In this document: piece by piece, positions 43,178-52,263 of the stretch
Layout of the letters: every line of letters starts with the position of its first letter
Numbering within the stretch: the first letter of the stretch is position 1
NCBI GenBank assembly: GCA_900762355.1
Contig: CAAFGE010000041.1
Coordinates: 3,485-67,484 of the forward strand
Direction: 5' to 3'
Length of the DNA stretch: 64,000 nucleotides
Origin: an uncultured Collinsella sp.
GTDB lineage: Bacteria; Actinomycetota; Coriobacteriia; Coriobacteriales; Coriobacteriaceae
Notes under the pieces: generated by a model
The model's input: only the letters and a program-made list of their open reading frames with translations
Databases searched by the model: none
What the model was told of the DNA's origin: nothing
Made by a program: the position numbers and the translations under genes

Positions 43178-44035
43178 ATGACCGATAGTAGCAAGAGCGC
43201 ACTTTCCCTCATTAGTACCCATCAGGGATACAGCGAGTCCGAGCAGCGCATTGTCGACTATATATTGGAGCACCAGTCCGAGGCGCCACGCCTCACGGCG
43301 GCTCAGCTCTCGCGCGCCGCTGCCACGTCCGAAGCGACCGTTTCGCGCTTCTGCCGCAAACTGGGCTTTGGTAGCTTCCGCAGCTTTCAGTTTTCGTTGG
43401 CGAGGGATTTGGAAAGCCAGCGCAACGAGGGCCTGACCGACGAGGTCTCGCTCGACAATATGGAGCAGAGCCTCAAGAACATCCTGGCTGCCAAGGTAAG
43501 CGAGCTTAATGCGACCATCGACGGAATCGACCACGATACGCTGGCGGCTGTTGTGCATGCCTTTAAGCATGCAGGGGTTATTGAGTTTGCAGCTGTGGGC
43601 AATACGAACGCGGTCGCGCTCGATGCGACGTTTAAGTTTTCGCAGCTGGGCCTGCGCTGCATGGCGAGCACCATTAGCGAGACATCAATCGGCTTTGCGC
43701 TCACGTTGCGCCCAGGTGACGTCATCGTGCTAATCTCAAACTCCGGCAAATCGCGCCGACTGAATCGCATGGCAAAAGCGGCTCGCAACTGCGGCGCAAC
43801 CGTAGTCGTCATCAGCAGCGACAGCAAATCCCCGCTCGCTCGTCTGGCAGACTACACCTTTAATACCGTCAACCACGAAGCGCTGCTGACGACGGGCGAC
43901 TTTGCGTTCTCTAAGATCAGCGCCACGATGATCATCGAAGTCATCTACAACTTCCTGCTGCCCGAGATTGAAGACGCTCGCGAGCATATCAGCTACTACG
44001 AGGAGCTCATCCAGCCAGATAAGGTCGTTGAGTAA
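43178..44035 (+). CDS. RpiR/MurR-family sugar-responsive regulator
   Basis: A 285-residue regulator with an N-terminal HTH_6 domain (RLTAAQLSRAAATSEATVSR then FCRKLGFGSFRSFQ) and a C-terminal SIS sugar-phosphate-binding domain (FAAVGNTNAVALDATFKF, DVIVLISNSGKSRRL). The ATG at 43178 follows CAGGAG; the upstream ATG at 43130 lacks a ribosome site. Divergence from fruA points to control by fructose-1-phosphate or a similar ligand, which is inference. Confidence 0.9.
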   Translation: MTDSSKSALSLISTHQGYSESEQRIVDYILEHQSEAPRLTAAQLSRAAATSEATVSRFCRKLGFGSFRSFQFSLARDLESQRNEGLTDEVSLDNMEQSLKNILAAKVSELNATIDGIDHDTLAAVVHAFKHAGVIEFAAVGNTNAVALDATFKFSQLGLRCMASTISETSIGFALTLRPGDVIVLISNSGKSRRLNRMAKAARNCGATVVVISSDSKSPLARLADYTFNTVNHEALLTTGDFAFSKISATMIIEVIYNFLLPEIEDAREHISYYEELIQPDKVVE

Positions 44036-44042
44036 AACGCGT

Positions 44043-44077
44043 AGTGGGACAAAAATTTCAGTCTATTTTGTCCCACC
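44043..44077. terminator. Hairpin between convergent rpiR-type gene and recN
   Basis: GTGGGACAAAA and TTTTGTCCCAC form a stem with an 11-base loop (44044-44076). It lies between two convergent genes and could act on both strands, but there is no long T run outside the stem. The arms share GTGGGACA with the sdaA terminator. Confidence 0.55.
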
Positions 44078-44094
44078 AACACCGCTGATATGAT

Positions 44095-45723
44095 CTAGCC
44101 TCGAGCTTCTTCGAGCATCTGCTTTGCATGGGCCAAGCTTGCCTCAGACTGATCGCCGCTCAACATGCGGGCGATCTCGGCGGTACGCGCTTCGCCGGTT
44201 ACCTCGTCCAAATGCGTCTGGGGAACATCGCCCGGTTCCTTACTGACAACATAATGTTTGTCGGCCATGACGGCGACCTGCGCCAAGTGGGTTACGACAA
44301 TCACCTGATGCGTAGCGGCGAGATCTGCCAGCACGCCCGCGAGTGCACGCGCCGTGGAGCCACCGACACCAGCATCGACCTCGTCAAACACCAGCGTATC
44401 GACACCATCCGCGTTACCGAGGACAACCTTGCTTGCCAGCATGACGCGGCTGAGCTCGCCGCCCGACGCAATGCGGCGCAGGGGGCGTGGCGTCAAGCCG
44501 GCACCGCTACGGTATAGCAGCTCGTAGCTCGAAGGACCAACGGGCGTCCACTCAGCACGGGGAAGATCGCGCGACTCCCAGACGAGCTCGGCGCCGCCCA
44601 TCTCCAGGCGAGCCATCTGGCGGCCAACCTCGTGGCAGAAGCGCGGGGCCGCCGTATTGCGAGCGCGCTTAAGTGCCTTGGCAGCGGCAAACAACTCGCG
44701 CTCGGCGCTCCCGAGCGCCTCACGCGCCTTTTTGATCTGCTCATCGCCATCATCGACCAGAGACAGCAGTTCTTGCGAGCGATTGCGCATGGCAAAAACA
44801 TCGTCCATAGTTGGACCCCACTGACGCAACAGACCCTTGAGGTCGGAATACCGCTCACGCATGCGAGCGAGCTCGCGCGGGTCGAAGGCGACGCCATCGC
44901 GATAGGCACGAAGCTCGTTCGCGCAATCCTCAAGGGAGATGCAGGCATCCGAAAGCGCATCGGCAATGTCGCCCAGTTTGCGATCGAAGGTAGCCATTCG
45001 GGAAAGCTCTGCCACGGCGCTGTTCACGGCATCGAGCGCCCCCCCTTCGGCGGCAAGCGATGCATGGGCATCGTTAGCTGTGGCGACCAGTACCTCGGCA
45101 TGTTCGGAGCGCGGCAGCAGTTCCTCGAGTTCCTCATACTCGCCCGGCTTGGGGTCGACCTCGCCGATACGCTCGAGGGCAAAGCGCGCCTCCTCGACGC
45201 GGCTCCCCTGCGCACGCGAGGCCTCTTCGACGCGACGGACCTCCTTAGCGGCCGCGCGCGAGGCTTTAAAGCAAGCACGGTAGTGCTCGAGCGCCTCGAG
45301 CGCAGAGCGCCCCGCCCACGCATCGACCATCGCAACGTGATGCGCCGGATCGAGCAAGCGCTGGTGCTCGTGCTGGCCGCACAGGTCCATCATCACGCCA
45401 ACGCGCTCCGAAAGCTCGCGCACACTGGCAATGCGGCCGTCAATCTTCACGCGGCTGCGGCCCTCGGCAGAAAGACCGCGCTGTACGGTAAAGCCTTCCG
45501 TGTCGTGTGGACCGTCGAACAGCCGCGCCTCGACGCTGGCAAGCGCCTCACCCTCGCGCACCGTCGACGAATCCGCGCGCTCGCCCAAGATGAGCTTAAG
45601 GGCGGAAAGCAGCGCGGTCTTGCCGGCGCCGGTCTCGCCGGTCAGGACAGTCAGGCCGGCACTCGGCACCAGCGTCGCCTCGCGAATGAGTGCAATGTTG
45701 GAAACCTGCAGCTCATCGATCAT
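44095..45723 (-). CDS. recN: DNA repair protein RecN
   Basis: An SMC-like ATPase of 542 residues acting in double-strand break repair. Walker A is LTGETGAGKTALLSALKL (P-loop residues 29-36), with the QHEHQRLLD Q-loop, a central coiled-coil region (about 150-370), the signature RIASGGELSRVMLASK and Walker B DTLVFDEVDAGVGG. Its start overlaps the end of nadK by 11 bases, a frequent arrangement (tlyA-nadK-recN) in Gram-positives. Confidence 0.95.
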   Translation of the reverse strand: MIDELQVSNIALIREATLVPSAGLTVLTGETGAGKTALLSALKLILGERADSSTVREGEALASVEARLFDGPHDTEGFTVQRGLSAEGRSRVKIDGRIASVRELSERVGVMMDLCGQHEHQRLLDPAHHVAMVDAWAGRSALEALEHYRACFKASRAAAKEVRRVEEASRAQGSRVEEARFALERIGEVDPKPGEYEELEELLPRSEHAEVLVATANDAHASLAAEGGALDAVNSAVAELSRMATFDRKLGDIADALSDACISLEDCANELRAYRDGVAFDPRELARMRERYSDLKGLLRQWGPTMDDVFAMRNRSQELLSLVDDGDEQIKKAREALGSAERELFAAAKALKRARNTAAPRFCHEVGRQMARLEMGGAELVWESRDLPRAEWTPVGPSSYELLYRSGAGLTPRPLRRIASGGELSRVMLASKVVLGNADGVDTLVFDEVDAGVGGSTARALAGVLADLAATHQVIVVTHLAQVAVMADKHYVVSKEPGDVPQTHLDEVTGEARTAEIARMLSGDQSEASLAHAKQMLEEARG

Positions 45724-46573
45724 GACGGACTCCGTAGAATACGCGGCTCACCGAGTTATAGAAGCTCTCGGGGCCGTAATCGAGAAGCAGCACATCTCCG
45801 GGCCCGCGGCGCACAGCCACGCTCTCAACGGTGCCATCGCAGGTAATAAACTGTCCATCGATAGCGATCGCCGGAACGCTCGGACGGTCATCAGACATAA
45901 AGATTTCGACGACATCACTCGGCGAGGTCAAAAAAGCGCGAGCCTGAATGGTATGCGGGGCGATGGGCACACAGACCATACCCGTGTAATCGGGGCTGAC
46001 AATGGGGCCACCGGCGGAAAGCGCGTAGCCGGTGGAGCCGGTCGCCGTCGAAACGACGACACCGTCGCCGCGAAGGCGGTCGATATGATGGCCGGACACC
46101 GTGATGTCAAACTCAACCATATCGGACAGCGGACCGCGGGTAAGCGCCATGTCGTTGAGGGCGAAGGTGCGCACGACATCCTTCGTACCGTCTTCGCGCA
46201 CGGACACGATATCCGCGGCGATGGTAGCGCGACGGCTCACGTGCAGCTCACCAGACAGGGCATCGCTCACGACCTGCAGAATGTCGCGCTCCTCGGGGCT
46301 CGCAGCAGTTAAAAAGCCCAGGTGACCATAGGAAAGACCGAGGATAGGAATCTCGCGATGGTTGAGGATGCGGGCAGCGCGCAGCAGCGTGCCGTCGCCG
46401 CCGAGCGTAATGACCAGATCGGAGCCGTCAATATCAGGCGTGCTTTGAATCTTCGATCGCTGATCGGCAGCCCATGCGACCTCATAGCCCTGGCGCGTCA
46501 GCCAAAGCTCGAGCATCAGGCCGCTCTCGACCGCCTCTTGCTTGTAGTAATTGGGAACCAGAAAGACCTTCAT
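45713..46573 (-). CDS. nadK: NAD kinase
   Basis: Phosphorylates NAD to NADP. The 286 residues carry LVITLGGDGTLLRAARI (GGDG motif near residue 60), PILGLSYGHLGFLT, LNDMALTRG and the TGSTGYALSAGGPIVSP loop. The ATG overlaps the tlyA stop as ATGA. Confidence 0.95.
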   Translation of the reverse strand: MKVFLVPNYYKQEAVESGLMLELWLTRQGYEVAWAADQRSKIQSTPDIDGSDLVITLGGDGTLLRAARILNHREIPILGLSYGHLGFLTAASPEERDILQVVSDALSGELHVSRRATIAADIVSVREDGTKDVVRTFALNDMALTRGPLSDMVEFDITVSGHHIDRLRGDGVVVSTATGSTGYALSAGGPIVSPDYTGMVCVPIAPHTIQARAFLTSPSDVVEIFMSDDRPSVPAIAIDGQFITCDGTVESVAVRRGPGDVLLLDYGPESFYNSVSRVFYGVRHDR

Positions 46574-47382
46574 AGCGTTGCAGCTTTCTCGCTCAAAACC
46601 GAAACCTGGGATTGCAGCTCATCGTCGGTACGTTCACCGGGGGCAAATCTCGTGCCGTACAGGAAAAACTCAACGTTTCCCTTGGCACCATGAATGGGCG
46701 ACACGCACACATCGACCGGGAACAGCCCCTTGGCAGCAAAGAGTTCAACTGCCGCAACGAGTGTATCGCGGCGCACAGCGGGATCGGTCACAATGCCGCC
46801 CTCGCCCACCTGCGCCGCCGGAGCCTCAAACTGCGGCTTTACGAGCGTGCAAAACGAACCCGTAGGTGCTAGGCACGCCAGCACCGCATCGATAATGTTC
46901 GCGATGCTGGTAAACGAGACATCACACACAGCCAAGTCGATGGCGCCGGCATAGCCAAGCTCAGGCAGCTGCGTCACGTTTGTGCGCTCATGTAGCGTCA
47001 CGCGATCGTCCTGACGCAACGACCAATCGAACTGGGCGCGACCCACGTCCACCGAGACAACGGTTGCAGCTCCGCGCTGGAGCAGGCAATCGGTAAAGCC
47101 GCCGGTAGAGCAGCCCACATCCAGACAGGCAAGGCCCGTCGGATTGATGCCAAACGCATCAAGCGCGCCTTCGAGCTTAAGACCGCCGCGGCCAACATAG
47201 GGAATGCGCCCCTTCACGTGCAGCGGCAGGCCCGGGGTCACCTTAAGGCCCGGCGAAGTCAAGCGCTCGCCGCCACTCGAGACCAAGCCGGCCATAAGAG
47301 TGCGAAGGGCATCCGCGCGATCGGCGCAGATGCCCTGTGAAATCAGTTCGTCATCAAGACGCACACGTTTCATGAATGCCAT
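46570..47382 (-). CDS. tlyA: TlyA-type rRNA 2'-O-methyltransferase (haemolysin A family)
   Basis: A 270-residue protein with an N-terminal S4 RNA-binding domain (RLDDELISQGICADRADALR) and a FtsJ-like methyltransferase domain (SAM loop CLDVGCSTGGFTDCLLQRGA, then LVKPQFEA and HGAKGNVEFFLY). TlyA proteins methylate 16S/23S rRNA cytidines, and some confer capreomycin sensitivity. The start is uncertain between the ATG at 47382 and the one at 47373; neither has a strong ribosome site. Confidence 0.9.
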   Translation of the reverse strand: MAFMKRVRLDDELISQGICADRADALRTLMAGLVSSGGERLTSPGLKVTPGLPLHVKGRIPYVGRGGLKLEGALDAFGINPTGLACLDVGCSTGGFTDCLLQRGAATVVSVDVGRAQFDWSLRQDDRVTLHERTNVTQLPELGYAGAIDLAVCDVSFTSIANIIDAVLACLAPTGSFCTLVKPQFEAPAAQVGEGGIVTDPAVRRDTLVAAVELFAAKGLFPVDVCVSPIHGAKGNVEFFLYGTRFAPGERTDDELQSQVSVLSEKAATL

Positions 47383-47408
47383 CAACCATTCGTATCCGGA
47401 GATGTGGC

Positions 47409-47648
47409 CTAGCTATCCTGGGATTCGTTTGCCGCATCCTCATCGTATTCCTGCTCGAGCTTGTCGGCCTCACGCGGCGTCAACTCAAACTTGTCGACCA
47501 TATCGACCGCGTGGGAGCCCAGCTCAATCGCTTCGTCAAACAGATCGAGCGAACGCTCCAAGGAGGTATCCTTGGAGCGAACGGTAGCGATGATCTGATC
47601 CAAACGGTCCGAGATCTCGTCAAAGTTGCGGACAGAACCCTCTGGCAT
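47409..47648 (-). CDS. xseB: Exodeoxyribonuclease VII small subunit
   Basis: A 79-residue protein with the XseB pattern NFDEISDRLDQIIATVRSKD then SLERSLDLFDEAIEL. It binds the XseA large subunit, which is not in this window. It lies two bases after the nusB stop and just before tlyA. Confidence 0.88.
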   Translation of the reverse strand: MPEGSVRNFDEISDRLDQIIATVRSKDTSLERSLDLFDEAIELGSHAVDMVDKFELTPREADKLEQEYDEDAANESQDS

Positions 47649-47650
47649 GA

Positions 47651-48238
47651 CTACTCCTCGACGGAGTCGGCCTCGACGGCCTCAGCAGCGTCCGCGCCCT
47701 CGGCCAGCACGCCAGCCTCGGCCTGAGCAGCTGCAACCTTTGCGGCAGCCTCGGCAGCCTGCGCCTCCTCGCGAGCGCGATCTTCGGCCAGCAGCTCCTG
47801 GTACAGGTCCTCGCCCGGCAGCTCCTCGCTGCGAGCGATCTTGCCCAGCACGCCGTTGACGAACGACGCGGACTGGTCGGTGCCATAGGCCTTGGCAAGC
47901 TCGACAGCCTCGTTGATCACGATGGCGTCCGAGACCTCCTCGTCGGTGAGGAAACGCATCTCGTAAACGGCGATACGCAGCAGATTGCGGTCGGCGCCGG
48001 GCATGCGCATAAGATCCCAGTTCTTGGCAACGGATCGCAGAGCGCAGTCGATGCGGTCGATATGCTCGTAGGCACCGCGGCACAGCTCCAACGCATAGGG
48101 GTCGAGGGGACCCTTCGAGATCAGGAAATCACCCTCGAGGACGCGCTCGAGCGGGCTGTCCGTGGCCTCGGCCTGGAACAGCAGCTGCAGCGCCTGACTG
48201 CGGGCAAGCGTACGCCCGCGATAAACCTTAAGGCTCAA
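47651..48238 (-). CDS. nusB: Transcription antitermination factor NusB
   Basis: A 195-residue protein whose first 145 residues match NusB (RTLARSQALQLLFQAEATDS, LLRIAVYEMRFLTDEEVSDA, INEAVELAKAYGTDQSASFVNGVL). The last 50 residues are an Ala/Glu-rich tail (AQAAEAAAKVAAAQAEA) not part of the core fold. NusB with NusE binds boxA in rRNA operons. The start lies three bases after the Asp23-family stop. Confidence 0.93.
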   Translation of the reverse strand: MSLKVYRGRTLARSQALQLLFQAEATDSPLERVLEGDFLISKGPLDPYALELCRGAYEHIDRIDCALRSVAKNWDLMRMPGADRNLLRIAVYEMRFLTDEEVSDAIVINEAVELAKAYGTDQSASFVNGVLGKIARSEELPGEDLYQELLAEDRAREEAQAAEAAAKVAAAQAEAGVLAEGADAAEAVEADSVEE

Positions 48239-48241
48239 AGG

Positions 48242-48604
48242 TTACTCCTTGGGGAAAACGAGGCCGTCGATGCAAACGTCAACACGCTCAACCTCAACGC
48301 CCACCTGGGCATCGATGGCGGCGACCACGGCGGCGCGAACGGCCTCGGCGAGTTTCTTGAACGGATAGCCAAAGAACACCACGACACGCACGGTGAGTGC
48401 GAGCTTGTCGCCGACGACCTCGGCCTCGACCGCCGGCTCGGAAGCCGGGGCCTTGGACGAGAGCATCATGGAGACAAGGTTGGTGGCAAGGTCCTTGACG
48501 CCAACGGAGGCGATGCCCTCGACATCGGACACGGCGCGCGAGACGATGGCGGTCAGAACATCGGGCGAAATGCCGATGCCGTCAATCTTGATTTCCTGGG
48601 GCAT
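48242..48604 (-). CDS. Asp23/Gls24 family envelope stress protein
   Basis: A 120-residue protein with the family core (IVSRAVSDVEGIASVG near the start, VVVFFGYPFKKLAEAVR, VEVERVDVCIDGLVF at the end). In Gram-positives these are often membrane-tethered or cytosolic stress proteins; the gene regularly sits between efp and nusB. No membrane segment is seen. Function here is not known in detail. Confidence 0.85.
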   Translation of the reverse strand: MPQEIKIDGIGISPDVLTAIVSRAVSDVEGIASVGVKDLATNLVSMMLSSKAPASEPAVEAEVVGDKLALTVRVVVFFGYPFKKLAEAVRAAVVAAIDAQVGVEVERVDVCIDGLVFPKE

Positions 48605-48628
48605 GAGTCCTCCTAGAAGAGTTGGTTG

Positions 48629-49192
48629 CTAGACGCGGGAGACGAACTTGCCGTCGCGGGTGTCAACCTTGATGACCTCGCCCTCGTTGAGGTACATGGG
48701 GACCTGGATGACAGCGCCGGTGTCGATCGTGGCCGGCTTGGTGGAACCCTGGACGGTGTCGCCCTTAAAGCCCGGGTCGGTCTGGACGATGGTGGTCTCG
48801 ATGAACATCGGCGGGGTCACGCCCATGAGCTCATCGTCGGCGAAGAGCAGCTGGCAGATGTCGTTCTCGCGCAGCCACTTGGAGTTCTCGCCCACCATGT
48901 CCTCGGGAACGGGAACCTGCTCATAGGACTCGTTGTCCATGAAGATGTAGTCGGTGCCATCGTTGTAGAGGTACTGGAACTCGCGGGTGGTGAGCATAAC
49001 GCTCTCGAACTTGGTACCGGCATTGCAGGTGTTCTCGACGACGCGGCCGCTCTTGATGTCGCGGGTCTTGTAGCGCACAAACGCGCCGCCCTTGCCCGGC
49101 TTGACATGCTGGAACTCAACGATGGTGTAGACCTTGTCCTTGATGCGGAGACCGAGGCCGTTCTTGAAGTCGGCGGTAGAAATGGTAGGCAT
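48629..49192 (-). CDS. efp: Elongation factor P
   Basis: Relieves ribosome stalling at polyproline. The 187 residues have the KOW-like N-domain with the loop VKPGKGGAFVR (Lys34 at the tip), the central domain, and the ending DTVQGSTKPATIDTGAVIQV typical of EF-P. The ATG at 49192 begins PTISTADFKNG; upstream in-frame residues are not supported. No earP or epmA gene is nearby to tell how the lysine is modified. Confidence 0.96.
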   Translation of the reverse strand: MPTISTADFKNGLGLRIKDKVYTIVEFQHVKPGKGGAFVRYKTRDIKSGRVVENTCNAGTKFESVMLTTREFQYLYNDGTDYIFMDNESYEQVPVPEDMVGENSKWLRENDICQLLFADDELMGVTPPMFIETTIVQTDPGFKGDTVQGSTKPATIDTGAVIQVPMYLNEGEVIKVDTRDGKFVSRV

Positions 49193-49284
49193 AGCGACCT
49201 TTCTTGTTATGGGCAGAACGCACAAGCGTCCAAATTACATACGACCGAAATTATACACTTGAAGAGCTCGCCTGCAGCGAGCGC

Positions 49285-49330
49285 ATAAAAAGAGAACGCG
49301 GGGCGCCCGAAGTGCTCCGGACGCCCCACC
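49285..49330 (-). terminator. Intrinsic terminator of the aminopeptidase gene
   Basis: On the minus strand GGGGCGTCCGG and TCGGGCGCCCC pair (one bulge) around a short loop and run into a CGTTCTCTTTTT tail. It lies between pepP and efp, implying efp also has its own promoter. Confidence 0.65.
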
Positions 49331-49351
49331 CCAAAAATCTATCGAAATGGG

Positions 49352-50482
49352 CTAGCAGTCGATAACGTGCAGGTCGTGCGGGGTCTTGGTGAAGGGCTCG
49401 TAGCCGTTCTCGGTGACCACGCCGTAGTCCTCAAGGCGCACGCCGCCCACGCCGGGCAGGTAGACGCCGGGCTCCATGGTGACAACCGAGCCGATCTCGA
49501 TGGTGTTCTTGCTGCGGTTGAAGTTGGGCAGCTCGTGGATGTCGATGCCCACGCCGTGGCCCAGACCATGGTTGTAGTAATCGCCACAGCCGGCATCGCC
49601 GATGATCTTCTTGGAAAGCTTGAAAATGTCGTTGCCCTCGACGCCCGGATGGATGGCAGCGACGCACTCCTCATGCGTGCGGCGCACGAGCGCATACAGG
49701 TCGAGCTGCTCCTGCGTGGGCTCGCCCATCACGACGGTGCGCGTCATATCGGAACGATAATCGCAGTAGCCCGCGCCGTAATCCATGAGGACAAAGTCGC
49801 CCTTCTCGATCACACGGTCGCTCGGCACGGCATGCGGGTTGGCGGTGTTGGGACCGCTCGCTACGATGGAGCCGAAGGCAAGGCTGTCAGCGCCGTTGGC
49901 GAACATAAAGTTCTCGAGCTCGTTGCGAACCTGCTTCTCGGTCATACCGGGCTTAATAAAGCCGAGCATGTGCTGGAAGGCGGCGTCGGTGATCGACTGT
50001 GCGTGGCGCATGAGCTCGATCTCCTCGGCATCCTTGATGGCGCGCATCTTGCGGATGTCGTCGTGCATCAGCGGCAGCATGCAGGCGACGGAGCGGTCCT
50101 CCAGGCCGCGCTGAATGCCCTGGTAAAAATTAATCTGCATATCGTCCTCGACAGCGCAGACGCGGCATTTGTTGGCCGCAATCTTGCCGGCGACCCAACC
50201 GGGGATGGTGCCCTCGTCCATGTCGTAGACCCAAGGGCTGCCGGCGGGCGTGTTCTCCTCAAAGCTGTTGAGGTAACGCGAGTCGGTGTGGAACAGGCAC
50301 TGGTCGGCCGTAATAAACGCAGCGTGCGGAAACTCGAAGGTGTAGTCGAAGACGCCCTTCACGCCCGTAAGCCAACGAAGGTTGGCCTCGTCGCGTACCA
50401 CGATGGCGTCGTAGCCGCGCTCGGCCATAAGGGCACGGACACGCTCGATACGACCGGCGGGACCGGCAGCAAACTCAGACAT
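49352..50482 (-). CDS. pepP: Xaa-Pro aminopeptidase (M24 family)
   Basis: Removes N-terminal residues preceding proline. The 376 residues have a creatinase-like N-domain and a pita-bread catalytic domain with all metal ligands visible: VLMDYGAGYCDYRSDMTRT (two Asp), GLGHGVGIDIHELP (His), VTMEPGVYLPG (Glu) and VRLEDYGVVTENG (Glu). AGAAAGGAA precedes the ATG at 50482. It lies directly ahead of efp, as in many Gram-positives. Confidence 0.93.
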   Translation of the reverse strand: MSEFAAGPAGRIERVRALMAERGYDAIVVRDEANLRWLTGVKGVFDYTFEFPHAAFITADQCLFHTDSRYLNSFEENTPAGSPWVYDMDEGTIPGWVAGKIAANKCRVCAVEDDMQINFYQGIQRGLEDRSVACMLPLMHDDIRKMRAIKDAEEIELMRHAQSITDAAFQHMLGFIKPGMTEKQVRNELENFMFANGADSLAFGSIVASGPNTANPHAVPSDRVIEKGDFVLMDYGAGYCDYRSDMTRTVVMGEPTQEQLDLYALVRRTHEECVAAIHPGVEGNDIFKLSKKIIGDAGCGDYYNHGLGHGVGIDIHELPNFNRSKNTIEIGSVVTMEPGVYLPGVGGVRLEDYGVVTENGYEPFTKTPHDLHVIDC

Positions 50483-50615
50483 GCAGTTTCCTTTCTTGAT
50501 GTCCTCAATATAGACGGGACGGGTCTCAGCCGAACGACGGAATCGCATGCGATCCGCAACCGATTGGAAACCCGTCCCTCAACATGATACGAAAGACGAT
50601 GGATGTCAATAAATC

Positions 50616-51725
50616 TTAGAGAAGTTCTTTGCGAGAAGCCAAGTAGGCGTGAGCATGGCGCTCAAGAACCTCGTCCTCAACGCTCGTTAGACGAATGGCG
50701 CCGAGCGCCGCGGGCAGCGGCAACATGTTGCGGTTCGAGCGGACAAACTGCTGTCTGCGGAACTCCTCGATATATGCGGCAGGCTCCAGATCGAAAGCAA
50801 GCTCCTCGATACCAAAATCCTCCAGGCAGTCATCGACCTCAAAGACGTAATCGATATCGAAGTCGCAGGCATCGTGGGCAACGCGCGCCTCAAAGCGCAT
50901 GCCCTCGGACAACAGCTGGTAGACAGGGACCTGCGAAGCGGCATCGCCCAAGCAGGCGCGCAGGGTACGCTCCCCCGTCTTGCCAAAATCGAGCGCATGG
51001 CGAGCGCTCGGGTTCGTGGCCATTAGTACGTCCTTGCGGGCAGTCTGAGACCATTGAACGGCATTGACGAGCGCGACCTCCTCGCCCGCGAGAATCTCGG
51101 GGACGGTCTCAGTAAACTGATTCCAGCGAGACTTGCTGCTCGAAAGCATGGTGTCAACAAGTACCACATAGCCGAGCTTGAGGTCCTCGGGGTCCGCCTC
51201 GCGAACAAGGTCGAGGTCACACACGACCAAGCCCGGTTCGGGGCGGAACGCGATAGCAGGAAGCGCATTCGACAACGAGGCGACGAGCGGCTTCATGGTC
51301 GTCGCGACCGTGAGCATGGCGTCGAACGTCGTCGGCAGCAACGCGCACTCGGTGCGGCCGCACCACTGATTGGCACACCAGCTAACAACCGAGCAGGTTG
51401 CGGCATCGCCAACGGCGACAACCAGATCGTCGCAGGTAATACCGTTAGCCGACAGGGCGCCAAAGACGGTATCGGCATCGGCCAGCGTAGCACCGGCAGG
51501 CGAAACCTCGAGGACGAGCGGCGACACGGCAAAACCGGCGTCGACCAGCGCATGCTCAACAATCTCGCCAAAACGCTCGGATGTGGCGTCGTTCCAAACG
51601 GCCATCGCGCGCTTAGGCTTGCCCACAGCCGAGGCAAACATGCGCGACAGCTCCTCGAACGCGCCCAATCCGACGCGGACATCGACACTGCGATTTTGGA
51701 AATTGATCAGTTGACGGCGAATCAT
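50616..51725 (-). CDS. aroB: Divergent 3-dehydroquinate synthase homologue
   Basis: A 369-residue protein recognisable as AroB by position and a few motifs (DDLVVAVGDAATCSVVSW, ALLPTTFDAMLTVATT, PGLVVCDLDLV). Several catalytic hallmarks are missing: the DSSxGGK stretch after PTT reads MLTVATTMKPLVAS, the zinc-site FGHTxGH reads DFGKTGERTLR, and LLHGEAV reads LLSEGMRFE. It may be inactive, non-canonical or regulatory. The start overlaps aroK as ATGA and the gene is intact, so it is not a simple pseudogene. Confidence 0.7.
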   Translation of the reverse strand: MIRRQLINFQNRSVDVRVGLGAFEELSRMFASAVGKPKRAMAVWNDATSERFGEIVEHALVDAGFAVSPLVLEVSPAGATLADADTVFGALSANGITCDDLVVAVGDAATCSVVSWCANQWCGRTECALLPTTFDAMLTVATTMKPLVASLSNALPAIAFRPEPGLVVCDLDLVREADPEDLKLGYVVLVDTMLSSSKSRWNQFTETVPEILAGEEVALVNAVQWSQTARKDVLMATNPSARHALDFGKTGERTLRACLGDAASQVPVYQLLSEGMRFEARVAHDACDFDIDYVFEVDDCLEDFGIEELAFDLEPAAYIEEFRRQQFVRSNRNMLPLPAALGAIRLTSVEDEVLERHAHAYLASRKELL

Positions 51726-52255
51726 AGCAGCCCACGCTCCAAAAGCATCTCGGCACAAAGGTAGGAAACGTCCTCGAAGGACTTGTTGCGAATATCAAGG
51801 GTAATATCGGCGGCCTGGCGATACAGCGGACGACGATGCTCAAACAGGCGCGCGGCATGCTCGGGCGAACGGAAATCGGGGCGCGTGTCGGACCGACGAA
51901 TCTGGCGAATCGAATCCTCGAAGTCGCCCTCGAGGTACACGCACGTACCCATTTCGTGCATCAGCTCAATATTCACCGGCGTCTCGACGATACCGCCCCC
52001 GCACGAAACCAACAGGCTGCGCTCGCTTTGGAGCGAACGGAGCGCCGAGGTCTCGAGCTCGCGAAAACGATCCTCGCCCTCGGTCTCAAAAATCTCGGTT
52101 ACCGACTTGCCGCAACGGCGCACGACCAGGCGGTCGGTATCGATAAAACGCCGCTTGAACATAGTGCCGACGTTGCGCGCGAGCGTCGATTTGCCCGCGC
52201 CCAAAAAGCCGATAAAGAAGATATGGTCGCAGCCGTGTTTGATGTGCTGAGACAT
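51722..52255 (-). CDS. aroK: Shikimate kinase
   Basis: Phosphorylates shikimate at C3. The 177-residue protein has the P-loop IFFIGFLGAGKSTLARNVG, FIDTDRLV with the substrate aspartate, the FRELE segment with the conserved arginine, LLVSCGGGIV and RRPLYRQAADITLD. It is coupled to the divergent aroB downstream. Confidence 0.94.
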   Translation of the reverse strand: MSQHIKHGCDHIFFIGFLGAGKSTLARNVGTMFKRRFIDTDRLVVRRCGKSVTEIFETEGEDRFRELETSALRSLQSERSLLVSCGGGIVETPVNIELMHEMGTCVYLEGDFEDSIRQIRRSDTRPDFRSPEHAARLFEHRRPLYRQAADITLDIRNKSFEDVSYLCAEMLLERGLL

Positions 52256-52263
52256 GGCGAAAC

